NCBI GenBank assembly: GCA_030765605.1
Contig: JAVCCG010000110.1
Span: 1-41,766, forward strand
Length of the DNA: 41,766 nt
Source: Candidatus Alcyoniella australis
GTDB lineage: Bacteria; Lernaellota; Lernaellaia; JAVCCG01; Alcyoniellaceae
Direction of reading: 5' to 3'
The notes below the pieces were generated by a model. It saw only the letters and a list, made by a program, of their open reading frames with translations. It was not told the DNA's origin and ran no database searches. Position numbers and translations under genes: made by a program. Shown here piece by piece: positions 1 to 8,379 of this stretch. Numbering within the stretch: position 1 is the stretch's first letter; every line of letters begins with the position of its first letter.

Positions 1-1
1 C

Positions 2-1447
2 AAGAAGTCGGCTGTTGAGAGCGACGCCCTGCGCAGCGAGGCGCAGATCCTGCGCCAACGGCTGGAGCAGGAGGGAACCAAGCACCAGGACGAGCTCAAG
101 CAGCTGACCAAGGAGCGCGACGAGCGGCTGCGCGCTTTGCAGACGCAGCTCGAGGCCAAAGATCTGCGCCACGAGCAGCTGATGGCCGAGTCGGCCAAGA
201 AGTCGGCGATCGAGACCGACGCCCTGCGTAGCGAGGCGCAAAACCTGCGCCAGCGGTTGGAGCAGGAGGGGACCAAGCTTCAGGACGAGATCAAGCAGCT
301 GAGCTTGGAGCGTGACGAGCGGCTGCGCGCGCTGCAAACGCAGCTTGAGGCCAAGGACCTACGCCACGAGCAGCAGCTGACCGAGGTTTCGCGCAAGGCG
401 GCCGTCGAGGTTGAGCCGTTGCAATCCGAGATCAGCCGACTGCGCGAGCGGCTCGAACAGGGGCAGATCAAGCACCAGGACGAGACCAAACAACTCAGCC
501 GCGAGCGTGACGAGACGTTGCGGCAGATGCAGCAGAAGCTCGAGCGCCAGGCCGAGCGGCACGAGCAGGCGTTGCTCGAGTCCGGCCGCAAGGCCGATAA
601 AGAGATCGAACGCCTCACCGGCCAGCTGGACAAGCTGCGCGAACGTTCCGAGTCGGCCGAGCGCGAGCTCAGCAGCGGCTCGGCCAAGCTGCGCGAGCAG
701 TTCAGCGAGACGTTGGCGCAACGCGAGCAGGCATTGGAGAGCCTGCGTCTGGAGATGGAGCAGGTCGCCGAGCAGGTCGAGCAGCACCGCGGCCGGATCG
801 AGGCCAAGGACGCGTTGCTCAAGCAGCAGACCGAGCACGCGGACCACGAGTCGGAACGCTCACTCGATCTTAGCAAAGAGCTCGATGCTCTGCGCCAGGC
901 CCACCAGACCGTGCAGGCGGCGCACGCCGAGCTGGCCGCGGGCTCGCGCGCCAGGGTCGAGCAGCTCGATCAGCTGATCAACGAGCGCGACGGCCGACTG
1001 CAGGCGGTTGAGGCCCGGATCGGCGACCTGGGCGCGATGATCGAGTCCCAACGCGAGCAGGTGGCGCAACGCCAGGCGCGCATCGACGAGCTGGCGCGCA
1101 CGCTGGGCGAGCGTGATCGCAGCGTAGCCCAGCAGGGCATGGCCCTCGACGTGGCGCGGATCGATCTCGAGCGCCGGGCCGCGGAAGTGAACGACATGAC
1201 GCGCGAGATCAAGGGCCTGCGGCGCGAGTACGACATCTCGAGTCGGCTGGTCGAAGATTTGCGGCAGCGCCCCGGAGGCAGACGTCGACGCAAGCTGCGC
1301 CGCGCCTCGGGCAGGCTGCTGCGCCAGGCCCCGCGCTTTTGGTACCTGTGGATCGTGAACCTGGTCACTAATTTCTACATGGACAAATGGCAGCGCCGCA
1401 CCGGCCGCAAGATCTTCCCGGGCAACCACAAGGGGAAGGGCCAATGA
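2..1447 (+). CDS. Coiled-coil repeat protein with basic/hydrophobic C-terminus (5' end outside window)
   Basis: The frame is open from the first bases of the window, so the N-terminus is missing; the first possible start inside (TTG at 137) falls in the middle of a repeat and is not a real start. Nearly all visible residues are heptad-like, rich in E, Q, R, K and L, and predict a long coiled coil. The first part is built from three 65-residue repeats, then degenerates. The last 60 residues change character: a strongly basic stretch (RRRRK) is followed by an aromatic-hydrophobic segment (FWYLWIVNLVTNFYM) and another basic tail, which could bind a membrane surface. Its stop overlaps the start of the glycosyltransferase gene (ATGA), so it is probably co-translated with it. 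A scaffold or length-ruler role beside glycosyltransferases, as for WbdD in O-antigen synthesis, is inference. No catalytic domain is visible in this part. Confidence 0.85.
   Translation, partial: KKSAVESDALRSEAQILRQRLEQEGTKHQDELKQLTKERDERLRALQTQLEAKDLRHEQLMAESAKKSAIETDALRSEAQNLRQRLEQEGTKLQDEIKQLSLERDERLRALQTQLEAKDLRHEQQLTEVSRKAAVEVEPLQSEISRLRERLEQGQIKHQDETKQLSRERDETLRQMQQKLERQAERHEQALLESGRKADKEIERLTGQLDKLRERSESAERELSSGSAKLREQFSETLAQREQALESLRLEMEQVAEQVEQHRGRIEAKDALLKQQTEHADHESERSLDLSKELDALRQAHQTVQAAHAELAAGSRARVEQLDQLINERDGRLQAVEARIGDLGAMIESQREQVAQRQARIDELARTLGERDRSVAQQGMALDVARIDLERRAAEVNDMTREIKGLRREYDISSRLVEDLRQRPGGRRRRKLRRASGRLLRQAPRFWYLWIVNLVTNFYMDKWQRRTGRKIFPGNHKGKGQ
23..607 (+). repeat. 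Three in-frame 195-bp (65-residue) tandem repeats
   Basis: Units run at about 23-217, 218-412 and 413-607. Each starts near a D/E-x-L-x-SE motif, contains RLEQ, KQL and RDE motifs, and ends with a KKSAxE-like motif. The first two units are almost identical in DNA; the third is more diverged and a fourth, weaker copy starts at 608. The period is exactly 195 bp, so the units are a multiple of both the codon and a coiled-coil repeat length. More copies may lie upstream of the window. Confidence 0.85.
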
Positions 1448-4107
1448 AGATCCTGATGCTCCACCCCCACGACATCTACAGCAACCACGAGCCGTGGACC
1501 GTGCGGATCACCTACATCGCCAGCGAGTTCGTCAAGCGCGGCCACGAGGTGCGGCTGATCTACCATTTGATCGACCCCAAGACGCCGCTGGAGGACGCGA
1601 CCAAGCGCCAGGAGTACCCGTTCGTCACGATCCCGGCCTACCGCTACCAGTTCGCGCTGCTGGCCAAGATGCGCAGCACGGTCGAGTTCGCGCGCTGGGC
1701 CGACGTGATCCATTTCCAGAAGTGCTTTGCCCACGTCTCGGCCCCGGCGATCTGGGCCGGTCGCAAGCTGGGCAAGCCGCTGCACTACGATTGGGACGAC
1801 TGGGAGTACGGCATTTACAACTACAACCCGCCCAACCGGATGGTGGGCTACAACATCGACGTGTTCGAGAAGCTCGTGCCGCGGATGGTGGACACGGTCT
1901 CCTACGCCTCCGATGGGCTGCACCAGATGGCGCTGGATTACGGCGTGCCCGGCCAGCGGCTGTTCGAGGCGCACGTGGGCGCGGACATCGAGCGCTTCCA
2001 CCCGGGGATCGACGGCTCGCGCATCAGACAGATTCACGACATCAGCGGCCCGATCGTGCTCTACCTGGGGCAGCTCCACGGCGCGCAGTACGCCGAGCTG
2101 TTCCTGCAGGCGGCCAAGATCGTGATGCAGCACAACTCGGAGTGCACGTTCCTGGTGGTCGGCGGCGGCGATCGTTTCGGCGAGCTGTACCAACTGGCCG
2201 AGGCGCTGGGCATCAACCACCGCTTCGTGTTCACCGGGCCGGTGGATCACGATCAGGTGCCGCTGTACATCGCCGAGGCCGACGTGGCAGTGGCCGCGTT
2301 CGCCGACACCGCCCAGACCCGCTGCAAGAGCCCGCTGAAGATCGTCGAGTACTTGGCGATGGGCAAGGCGATCGTCGCCTCGCGCATGGGCGAGGTGATC
2401 AACATGGTCGGCGACAGCGGTGTGCTGGTCCAGCCCGGCGACGCCGACGAGATGGCCGACGGCATTCTGCGGCTGTTGGCCGACCCGGACCTGCGGCGGC
2501 GATTGGGCCAGGGTGCGCGGCAACGCGCCGAACAGAAGTACAACTGGGGCGTGACCGCCGAGAACCTGCTCAGCGCCTACCAGCTGGCCCTGGAGGAGCG
2601 GCGCTGGCTGTACTGGAAGCAAAAAAAAAACAAGGAACATAACAAAGCGCTGACGCCTCAGCCAAAGCCGCGGCCCGCTTCTATAAAAAAATCGCCGCCC
2701 CCCAATGCCGCTCCCGCCGTCGAGCAGGCTAGCGCGGCATTCGATCTTGACGACGAGGACCGTCCCGAGACCCAGACCGCCGGGCCGGGGATCAACCCGC
2801 ACCTGGTGATGGAGCGCGGCGATGTGGGCGAGGCGCCCGAACAACGGTCGGGCACAGACGGCCCGGCCATCGCCCTGCCGCTGGACAAAGCCCGCGGACC
2901 GTTGGGCCGGCTGATTCATCACAACCTCGATATCGTCGGCGTGCTCGACGGCGAGTACGCCTACGTCGGACCGCACACATTGCAGCTGGATCCGACCAAC
3001 CGCTGCAACAACGACTGCCTGGCCTGCTGGTGCCGCAGCCCGCTGCTGCTGGACAAGGCGCTGCCCGCGGAGCAGCGCTCCCAAACCCTGCCGATCGAGA
3101 TGATCGAGCAACTGCTCGACGACATCGCGGCGATGGGCAGCAAGGAGGTCTACGTTGCAGGCGGCGGCGAGCCGTACATGCATCCGCAGATCCAGCGCAT
3201 CATCCAGGGCATCAAGAGCCACAACCTGGTGTGCAACATCAACACCAACTTCACGCTGATCGACGAGCAGCGCCTGCAACAGCTGATCGAGGCGCCGGTC
3301 GATTACATGAACATCAGCGTCTGGGCCGGCAGCCCCGAGACCTACTCGCTGCTGCACCCGAACAAGACCGAGGAGACTTTCCACCAGATCCGCAAGACGC
3401 TCACGCGGCTGAACAAAGAGAAACGCGAGGTCCCACGGATCAAGGTCTACCACGTGATCAGCAATTTGAACTTCCACGAGATCGACAAGATGATCGACTT
3501 CGCCCGCGACACGGGCAGCGAGTCGGTGGAGTTCACAGTGGTCGACACGATTCCCGCACGCACCGACGGCCTGCTGCTCAACGAGCAACAGCGCGCGCAG
3601 CTCTACCAGGATGCGCTGGATGCGCGGGAGCGGCTGGCGGCCTCGGGCGATCCGCTGATCCTCTTTCGCTTTGATCAGTTTCTGCGGCGGATCTCAGCCG
3701 ACCACACCACTGTGGGCGAGCACGACCGCACGATCATCGACACCATGCCCTGTACCGTGGGTTGGCAGTTTGCGCGGGTGCTGGCCGACGGCAACGTCAA
3801 CTCCTGCCTCAAGAGCCACCGGATTCCGATCGGCAATTTGCACCAGACCGGGTTCCGCGAGCTGTGGAATGGCTCACGTCAGCGCGAGTTCCGGCTCAAG
3901 GCCAACGTCAAAGAGAAGCGCGATCCGTATTTCCGCTACATCGGCAACGACCCGGACGCGCAGATCGGCTGCTACAAGTCGTGCGACGACCTGGGACGCA
4001 TCGAGCACATGAAGATGCGCATCGACAGTCTCTCACCGCACAAGCGCGCGATCCTCAAGGCCGTGGCGCGGCGCTACCGCCGACGCAACAGGATGATCGG
4101 CGGATGA
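1444..4107 (+). CDS. GT4 glycosyltransferase fused to radical SAM/SPASM domain
   Basis: The 887-residue protein starts at the ATG that overlaps the upstream stop (ATGA); the frame is open further upstream but the MKILMLHPHD start is typical of GT-B glycosyltransferases. Residues 1 to about 395 form a GT4 (group 1) glycosyltransferase, with the sugar-nucleotide binding motif SPLKIVEYLAMGKAIVAS around K299 and E302. A low-complexity linker of about 95 residues rich in K, P and A follows. From about residue 490 there is a radical SAM domain with C521-x3-C525-x2-C528 (CNNDCLAC), a GGGEP motif, and a SPASM-like C-terminal part with further cysteines (CTVGW, CLKS, CYKSC). The radical SAM half is paralogous to that of the gene at 4736. 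Substrates are unknown; the acceptor or product may be a surface saccharide. The linker is encoded by A10, A7 and C6 homopolymers, so the fusion itself should be verified. Confidence 0.88.
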   Translation: MKILMLHPHDIYSNHEPWTVRITYIASEFVKRGHEVRLIYHLIDPKTPLEDATKRQEYPFVTIPAYRYQFALLAKMRSTVEFARWADVIHFQKCFAHVSAPAIWAGRKLGKPLHYDWDDWEYGIYNYNPPNRMVGYNIDVFEKLVPRMVDTVSYASDGLHQMALDYGVPGQRLFEAHVGADIERFHPGIDGSRIRQIHDISGPIVLYLGQLHGAQYAELFLQAAKIVMQHNSECTFLVVGGGDRFGELYQLAEALGINHRFVFTGPVDHDQVPLYIAEADVAVAAFADTAQTRCKSPLKIVEYLAMGKAIVASRMGEVINMVGDSGVLVQPGDADEMADGILRLLADPDLRRRLGQGARQRAEQKYNWGVTAENLLSAYQLALEERRWLYWKQKKNKEHNKALTPQPKPRPASIKKSPPPNAAPAVEQASAAFDLDDEDRPETQTAGPGINPHLVMERGDVGEAPEQRSGTDGPAIALPLDKARGPLGRLIHHNLDIVGVLDGEYAYVGPHTLQLDPTNRCNNDCLACWCRSPLLLDKALPAEQRSQTLPIEMIEQLLDDIAAMGSKEVYVAGGGEPYMHPQIQRIIQGIKSHNLVCNINTNFTLIDEQRLQQLIEAPVDYMNISVWAGSPETYSLLHPNKTEETFHQIRKTLTRLNKEKREVPRIKVYHVISNLNFHEIDKMIDFARDTGSESVEFTVVDTIPARTDGLLLNEQQRAQLYQDALDARERLAASGDPLILFRFDQFLRRISADHTTVGEHDRTIIDTMPCTVGWQFARVLADGNVNSCLKSHRIPIGNLHQTGFRELWNGSRQREFRLKANVKEKRDPYFRYIGNDPDAQIGCYKSCDDLGRIEHMKMRIDSLSPHKRAILKAVARRYRRRNRMIGG
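2621..2630 (+). other. A10 homopolymer at the GT4/radical SAM junction, possible slippage site
   Basis: Ten consecutive A residues lie in otherwise GC-rich coding DNA, exactly where the glycosyltransferase domain ends (codon about 393). Adding one A to the transcript would bring TAA at 2640-2642 into frame; losing one A would bring TGA at 2651-2653 into frame. Either event would release the glycosyltransferase as a free protein. A7 at 2685-2691 and C6 at 2698-2703 follow in the same linker. Runs of nine or more A are known sites of transcriptional slippage; use here is inference, and a sequencing error is the main alternative. Confidence 0.5.
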
Positions 4108-4739
4108 GCGGGCGGCTGGTCTACTCCGATACGCGCGACGGCCGAATGTGGCGGGTCAAGCTGCCATTGGTGGAGCACCGCGTGCTCGATGACCCGACGG
4201 CGCAGGTGGCAAAGCTGCTGGCCGATGACAAAATCGTCGGCTGGTTCTACGGCGCCTCCGAGTTCGGCCCGCGGGCCCTGGGCCAGCGCAGCATCCTGGC
4301 CGACCCGCGTTCGACCACGGTGGTCGCGCGGCTCAACGAACAGATCAAGCATCGCCAGTGGTTCCGGCCTTACGCTCCGGCAGTGCTCGCCGATCAGGTC
4401 TCGCGCTATTTCGAGCTCGACGCGCCCAGCCCGCACATGTTGCTGGTGGCGCCGGTGCGCGAGCAGTGGCGCGAGCGACTGCCGGCGATTACCCACGTCG
4501 ACGGCACAGCCCGAATCCAGACCGTGACCCGCGAGGACAACGCGCCGCTGTTCGCTTTGCTGACGCAGTTTGAAAAGCTCAGCGGCGTGGGCGTGCTGCT
4601 CAACACCAGCTTCAACGATCACGGCGAGCCGATCGTCGAGTCACCGGCCGACGCACTGGCCGAGTTCCTTGCCGTGGAGCTCGACGCGCTGGTGATCCAG
4701 GACGTGCTGGTCACCAAGCATCGGGCGGAGCAGCGTTGA
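4104..4739 (+). CDS. Stand-alone C-terminal half of a NodU/CmcH-type carbamoyltransferase
   Basis: The 211-residue protein starts at an ATG overlapping the previous stop (ATGA). It carries only the C-terminal carbamoyltransferase domain: EFGPRALGQRSILADPR from E53, then WFRPYAPAVL, the HVDGTARIQTV motif and LLNTSFNDHGEPIV, ending with the usual ALVIQDVLV-like strand. The Kae1-like N-terminal half, which is needed for carbamoyladenylate chemistry in this family, is absent here but is encoded by the next gene. Complete family members such as the gene at 10508 are about 570 residues. The two halves probably assemble into one enzyme that transfers a carbamoyl group to a hydroxyl of a sugar or other acceptor. 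The short N-terminal extension (about 25 residues) is unassigned. Confidence 0.88.
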   Translation: MSGRLVYSDTRDGRMWRVKLPLVEHRVLDDPTAQVAKLLADDKIVGWFYGASEFGPRALGQRSILADPRSTTVVARLNEQIKHRQWFRPYAPAVLADQVSRYFELDAPSPHMLLVAPVREQWRERLPAITHVDGTARIQTVTREDNAPLFALLTQFEKLSGVGVLLNTSFNDHGEPIVESPADALAEFLAVELDALVIQDVLVTKHRAEQR

Positions 4740-7426
4740 GCGCGCTGAAGATCGTGGGCAGTGTGGTCTCGGATCACGATTCGAGCGTCTGCCTGCTGGT
4801 CGATGGCCGCGTGGTCTGCTGCGTCAACGAGGAGCGGCTGGCCCGCGTGCGCCGCGGCGACAAGCGCAACTCGATCCGCCGCGCGCTGCACGCTTGCCTG
4901 GACCAAGCTGGCTTGACCTTGGACCAGGTGGACTGGATCTTCTGCGATACGGCGACCTACTATCCGCCGGACCACGACCCGGTGGACGTGTTCCCCGACT
5001 TTGAGCGCAAGGATCGCGTGGTGCAGCTCGCTCATCATCTGGGGCATATCTCGAGCGCATTTTTTCCAAGCGGCTTTAGCGACGCGGCCGTGCTCTCGGT
5101 GGACGCCTCGGGCGGGATCCCGCCGCTGGTCCCCGACCGTTGCCACTGGGGATTACTGCCGCACGAGGTCGAGTTCCGCGACCGCGGTTTTACGGTAAGC
5201 CATTGCAATCCGACCCTCGCGCAACTGCTCGAGCAGGACCGCGGCGGCGAAGCGCGCAACTATCCTTCGGAATCGCTCAGCGCCTGCACGGCGCGACGCG
5301 GCGAGAAGATAGTCGAGCTGTTCGAGCACGGCCCGAACGCGAGCATGGGTTACTTCTACGCCCTGGTCGCGCACTTCCTCGGGATGGAGGAGGGCAGTTT
5401 CATGGGACTTAGCTCCCACGGATCGGACAGCCCGTTCTACGAGACCATGCAGCGCATCATCCGCCTTGAGCCCGAGGGCGTTGTGCGCATTGATGAAGAT
5501 TGGATGTGCTGGTGGCAAGGCGACCGGGTGCTGGACGACCCGGTGAACCTCAAGCGTTTGGGCCGCCGTTTCTTTGAGGCGTTCGGCGATCCCAAGGCGC
5601 CCAGCGACGCGATCGAGCAGCGCCACAAGGACCTGGCCTGGGCCACGCAACGTCGGCTCGAGGACGTGCTGGTGCACGTGGCCGCCGACCTGCAGCGCCG
5701 CAGCGGACTGGAGAACATCTGCGTGGCCGGCGGCGTGGGCCTGAACTCGGTGGCCAACCAGATCATCGTCGACCGCACGCCGTTTAAACGGATCTTCATC
5801 CAACCCGGCGCGGCGGACGACGGCATTGCCCTGGGAAACGCGCTGTTCGGCCATTACGTGCTGTGCGGCTTACCGCGAACCGGCAGCTTCAGCATGGGAT
5901 CGGCCGCACTGGGTCCGCGCTATGAGCAGCGGCAAGTGCTCGATCTGCTCGCGAACTACGATCAACGGCGCTGGCCCGTGCGCTACTATCCCTCGATCCC
6001 GTTCTGCCGTGAGGTGATTTGCCATTACAGCCTCGATGGCAATCCCGAACAGTCGCTGACCCTCGATCCGCCCCAGGGCGCGGGCCCCTTCAGCGGTGCG
6101 CTCGAACTTCACGCGGCGCGTGCGGTGGAATACCGCTTCGAGGTGATCGGCGACCCGCTGCTCTATCTAATTAAAACCGAGCCCGCGACCGACGAGGCCG
6201 CCAGCGAGGATCAGCCGCAGCAATCAGAGCTGCACGGCGGCAAGGCCGATCAGTACCACAAATTCCTGCGCGACAACCTCGACCTGGCCGGCGTGTTCAA
6301 CGGCGAGCAGGCGTACGTCGGCCCGTCGATCGTGACCATCGATCCCACCAACCGTTGCAACAACAACTGCATCGGCTGCTGGACGCGCTCTCCGTTGCTC
6401 GGCGATGAGATGCAGAGCGCCCAGTGGATGAACCTCGAGCTGCCCGGCAAGCTGATCCGCGAGCTGATCGATCAGCTGCACGAGCTTCGCACCAAGCAAG
6501 TGCGCTTCACCGGCGGCGGCGAGCCGTTCATGCACCCCGAGCTGCTCGAGCTGATGGCCCACGTCAAGGATCGGGGAATGGGCTGCGCGGTGACCACCAA
6601 CTTCTCGGTGATGAAACCCGAGTGGGTCAGCCGCATGGCGGCGCTGGAGCTCGACGAGGTGACGGTCAGCCTCTGGGCGGGGACGCCCGAGGTTTACGGC
6701 CGCAGCCATCCGAGCAAAACCGCGCGCACCTTTGAGCGCATCGAGGCCCACCTACGCCAGCTATGCGCGGAGAAGACCGAGCGCACCAAGGTGCTGCTGG
6801 CCAACGTGCTGTTCTCGATGAACTTCATGGAGACGCGCGAGATGCTCGACTTCGCCCTGCGCGTGGGTGCCGACGGCATCTACTTCACCCTGGTCGACTC
6901 GGTGAGCCACAAGACCGACGGGCTGCTGCTCACGCCGCCGCACGTGGAGGTGCTCACCGAACATCTCGAGCAGGTGCGGCAGCGCGTGGCCCAACTACCG
7001 CCCGAGCGCAGCTTTGTACTGGACAACTACGAGGGATTGATGCGTAGGCTTGGGCAAGGCGACGTGCAAAACGGCCGCTACGACCTGCGCACGGTCGATC
7101 AGGTGCCCTGCGCGGTGGGCTGGATTTTCAGCCGGGTATTGGCCGACGGCGATGTGGCGCCGTGCTGCCGCGGCTCGGACAAGCCGATGGGCAACCTCTT
7201 TAAGGAGAGCTTCAAGCAGATCTGGAACGGCGAACGCTACCGCGAGTTTAGGCGCATGGCGCTGAACAAGCGCAAGTCCGATCCGTACTTTCGCGAGATC
7301 GATTGCTACCGCACCTGCGACAACTTGATGCACAACGAACAATTGCAACGCCGGATGGAGGCGTTGAGCGAGACCGAACATAAATATCTTGAACGCGATT
7401 ATCACGAGGTGGTGGACGAGAAATGA
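4736..7426 (+). CDS. N-terminal half of carbamoyltransferase fused to radical SAM/SPASM domain
   Basis: The 896-residue protein starts at TTG overlapping the previous stop (TTGA). Residues 1 to about 400 form the N-terminal (Kae1/YrdC-associated type) carbamoyltransferase domain: DHDSS near residue 14, NEERLAR, the metal-site HHLGH at H100-H104, a VDASGG strand, CVAGGVGLNSVANQ and QPGAADDGIALGNA. The C-terminal carbamoyltransferase domain is missing and is found in the gene just upstream. Residues about 400-505 contain an unassigned, probably beta-rich segment. From about residue 510 a radical SAM cassette follows, with C541-x3-C545-x2-C548 (CNNNCIGC), a GGGEP motif and SPASM-like cysteines (CAVGW, CCRGS, CYRTC). 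This cassette is paralogous to the one in the gene at 1444. A bifunctional carbamoylating and radical-modifying role on one acceptor is inference. Confidence 0.88.
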   Translation: MSALKIVGSVVSDHDSSVCLLVDGRVVCCVNEERLARVRRGDKRNSIRRALHACLDQAGLTLDQVDWIFCDTATYYPPDHDPVDVFPDFERKDRVVQLAHHLGHISSAFFPSGFSDAAVLSVDASGGIPPLVPDRCHWGLLPHEVEFRDRGFTVSHCNPTLAQLLEQDRGGEARNYPSESLSACTARRGEKIVELFEHGPNASMGYFYALVAHFLGMEEGSFMGLSSHGSDSPFYETMQRIIRLEPEGVVRIDEDWMCWWQGDRVLDDPVNLKRLGRRFFEAFGDPKAPSDAIEQRHKDLAWATQRRLEDVLVHVAADLQRRSGLENICVAGGVGLNSVANQIIVDRTPFKRIFIQPGAADDGIALGNALFGHYVLCGLPRTGSFSMGSAALGPRYEQRQVLDLLANYDQRRWPVRYYPSIPFCREVICHYSLDGNPEQSLTLDPPQGAGPFSGALELHAARAVEYRFEVIGDPLLYLIKTEPATDEAASEDQPQQSELHGGKADQYHKFLRDNLDLAGVFNGEQAYVGPSIVTIDPTNRCNNNCIGCWTRSPLLGDEMQSAQWMNLELPGKLIRELIDQLHELRTKQVRFTGGGEPFMHPELLELMAHVKDRGMGCAVTTNFSVMKPEWVSRMAALELDEVTVSLWAGTPEVYGRSHPSKTARTFERIEAHLRQLCAEKTERTKVLLANVLFSMNFMETREMLDFALRVGADGIYFTLVDSVSHKTDGLLLTPPHVEVLTEHLEQVRQRVAQLPPERSFVLDNYEGLMRRLGQGDVQNGRYDLRTVDQVPCAVGWIFSRVLADGDVAPCCRGSDKPMGNLFKESFKQIWNGERYREFRRMALNKRKSDPYFREIDCYRTCDNLMHNEQLQRRMEALSETEHKYLERDYHEVVDEK

Positions 7427-8379
7427 GTAAGGCATTGGTAACAGGCGGAGCGGGATTTATCGGCAGCCACATGGCGCAGCGGCTGCTCGATCTGGACTGG
7501 GACGTGACCGTGATCGACAACGAATCCACGGGCAACCCGGCCAACGTGCCAAAGGGCGTGCGCTACATTAAGGGCGACGTGCGCAATCGCCGTGAGCTGG
7601 CCGCGGCCTTTGACCAACCGCTTGATCTGGTGGTGCACATCGCCGGGCAGGCCTCGACGATCCGCAGTTTTCTCGACCCGGCGGACGACTTGTCGGTCAA
7701 CGTCAACGGCGCGATCGAGGTGATGCAGGCCGTGGTCGAGCATCGCGTGCCGCGCGTACTTTACGCCTCGAGCATGACCGCCTATGGCCTTCCCCAGCGG
7801 CTGCCCGTGACCGAGGACGACCCGACCCTGCCGGTGAGCTACTACGGCATTACCAAGCTCGCGGCCGAACGCTATCTGTTGGCCACGGGCATGCGCAGCG
7901 ATTTGGACGCGCCGCCGAATGTCACGGCGTTTCGCATGTTCAACGTCTACGGTCCGCGACAGAGCCTGTCCAACCCCTACCAGGGTGTGCTGGCGATCTT
8001 TATCAACGCCGCGTTGCGCGGTCTGCCGATCGTGATCCACTCCGATGGCGAGCAGTCGCGCGACTTCATATTTATCGACGACGTGGTCAACGCCTGGATC
8101 GCGGCGATCGACAAGCCCGCGTCCTACGGCCAGGTGTTCAACCTGGGCTCGGGCACGCTGCTGACCGTCAACCGGCTGGTCGACTCGGTGCTCGCGGATT
8201 TGGGCAAGACGCGCGAGGACTACGAGGTGCGCTACGAGCCGGTGCGGCCCGGAGACCAGCGCCACATGCAGGCCAAGATTGCCAAGGCCGCGCAGCTGCT
8301 GGACTGGCAACCGCAGGTGACGTTCGAGCAGGGATTGCAACGAACCATCCAATGGGCCAAGACCGAGGAGGAGAGTTGA
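7423..8379 (+). CDS. NAD-dependent epimerase/dehydratase (extended SDR, UDP-glucose 4-epimerase-like)
   Basis: The 318-residue protein starts at ATG overlapping the previous stop. The N-terminal GGAGFIGSH dinucleotide-binding motif, an ASSMTAYG strand and the catalytic Y141-x3-K145 (YGITK) identify an extended short-chain dehydrogenase/reductase. RMFNVYGPRQ, SRDFIFIDDVV and FNLGSGTLLTV are the usual motifs of nucleotide-sugar epimerases such as GalE and WbpP. It probably epimerises or dehydrates a nucleotide sugar in the cytoplasm to supply the glycosyltransferase in this operon. The exact sugar cannot be read from the sequence. Confidence 0.9.
   Translation: MSKALVTGGAGFIGSHMAQRLLDLDWDVTVIDNESTGNPANVPKGVRYIKGDVRNRRELAAAFDQPLDLVVHIAGQASTIRSFLDPADDLSVNVNGAIEVMQAVVEHRVPRVLYASSMTAYGLPQRLPVTEDDPTLPVSYYGITKLAAERYLLATGMRSDLDAPPNVTAFRMFNVYGPRQSLSNPYQGVLAIFINAALRGLPIVIHSDGEQSRDFIFIDDVVNAWIAAIDKPASYGQVFNLGSGTLLTVNRLVDSVLADLGKTREDYEVRYEPVRPGDQRHMQAKIAKAAQLLDWQPQVTFEQGLQRTIQWAKTEEES

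Noticed and set aside
23-607. CRISPR-like or intergenic repeat array
   Set aside because: The 195-bp repeats are contiguous, in frame and protein-coding, with no spacers.
1375-3588. Long minus-strand open frame opposite the GT4-radical SAM gene
   Set aside because: Its translation is H/V/R/L/Q-rich low-complexity sequence typical of an antisense shadow, and the plus-strand gene is certain.
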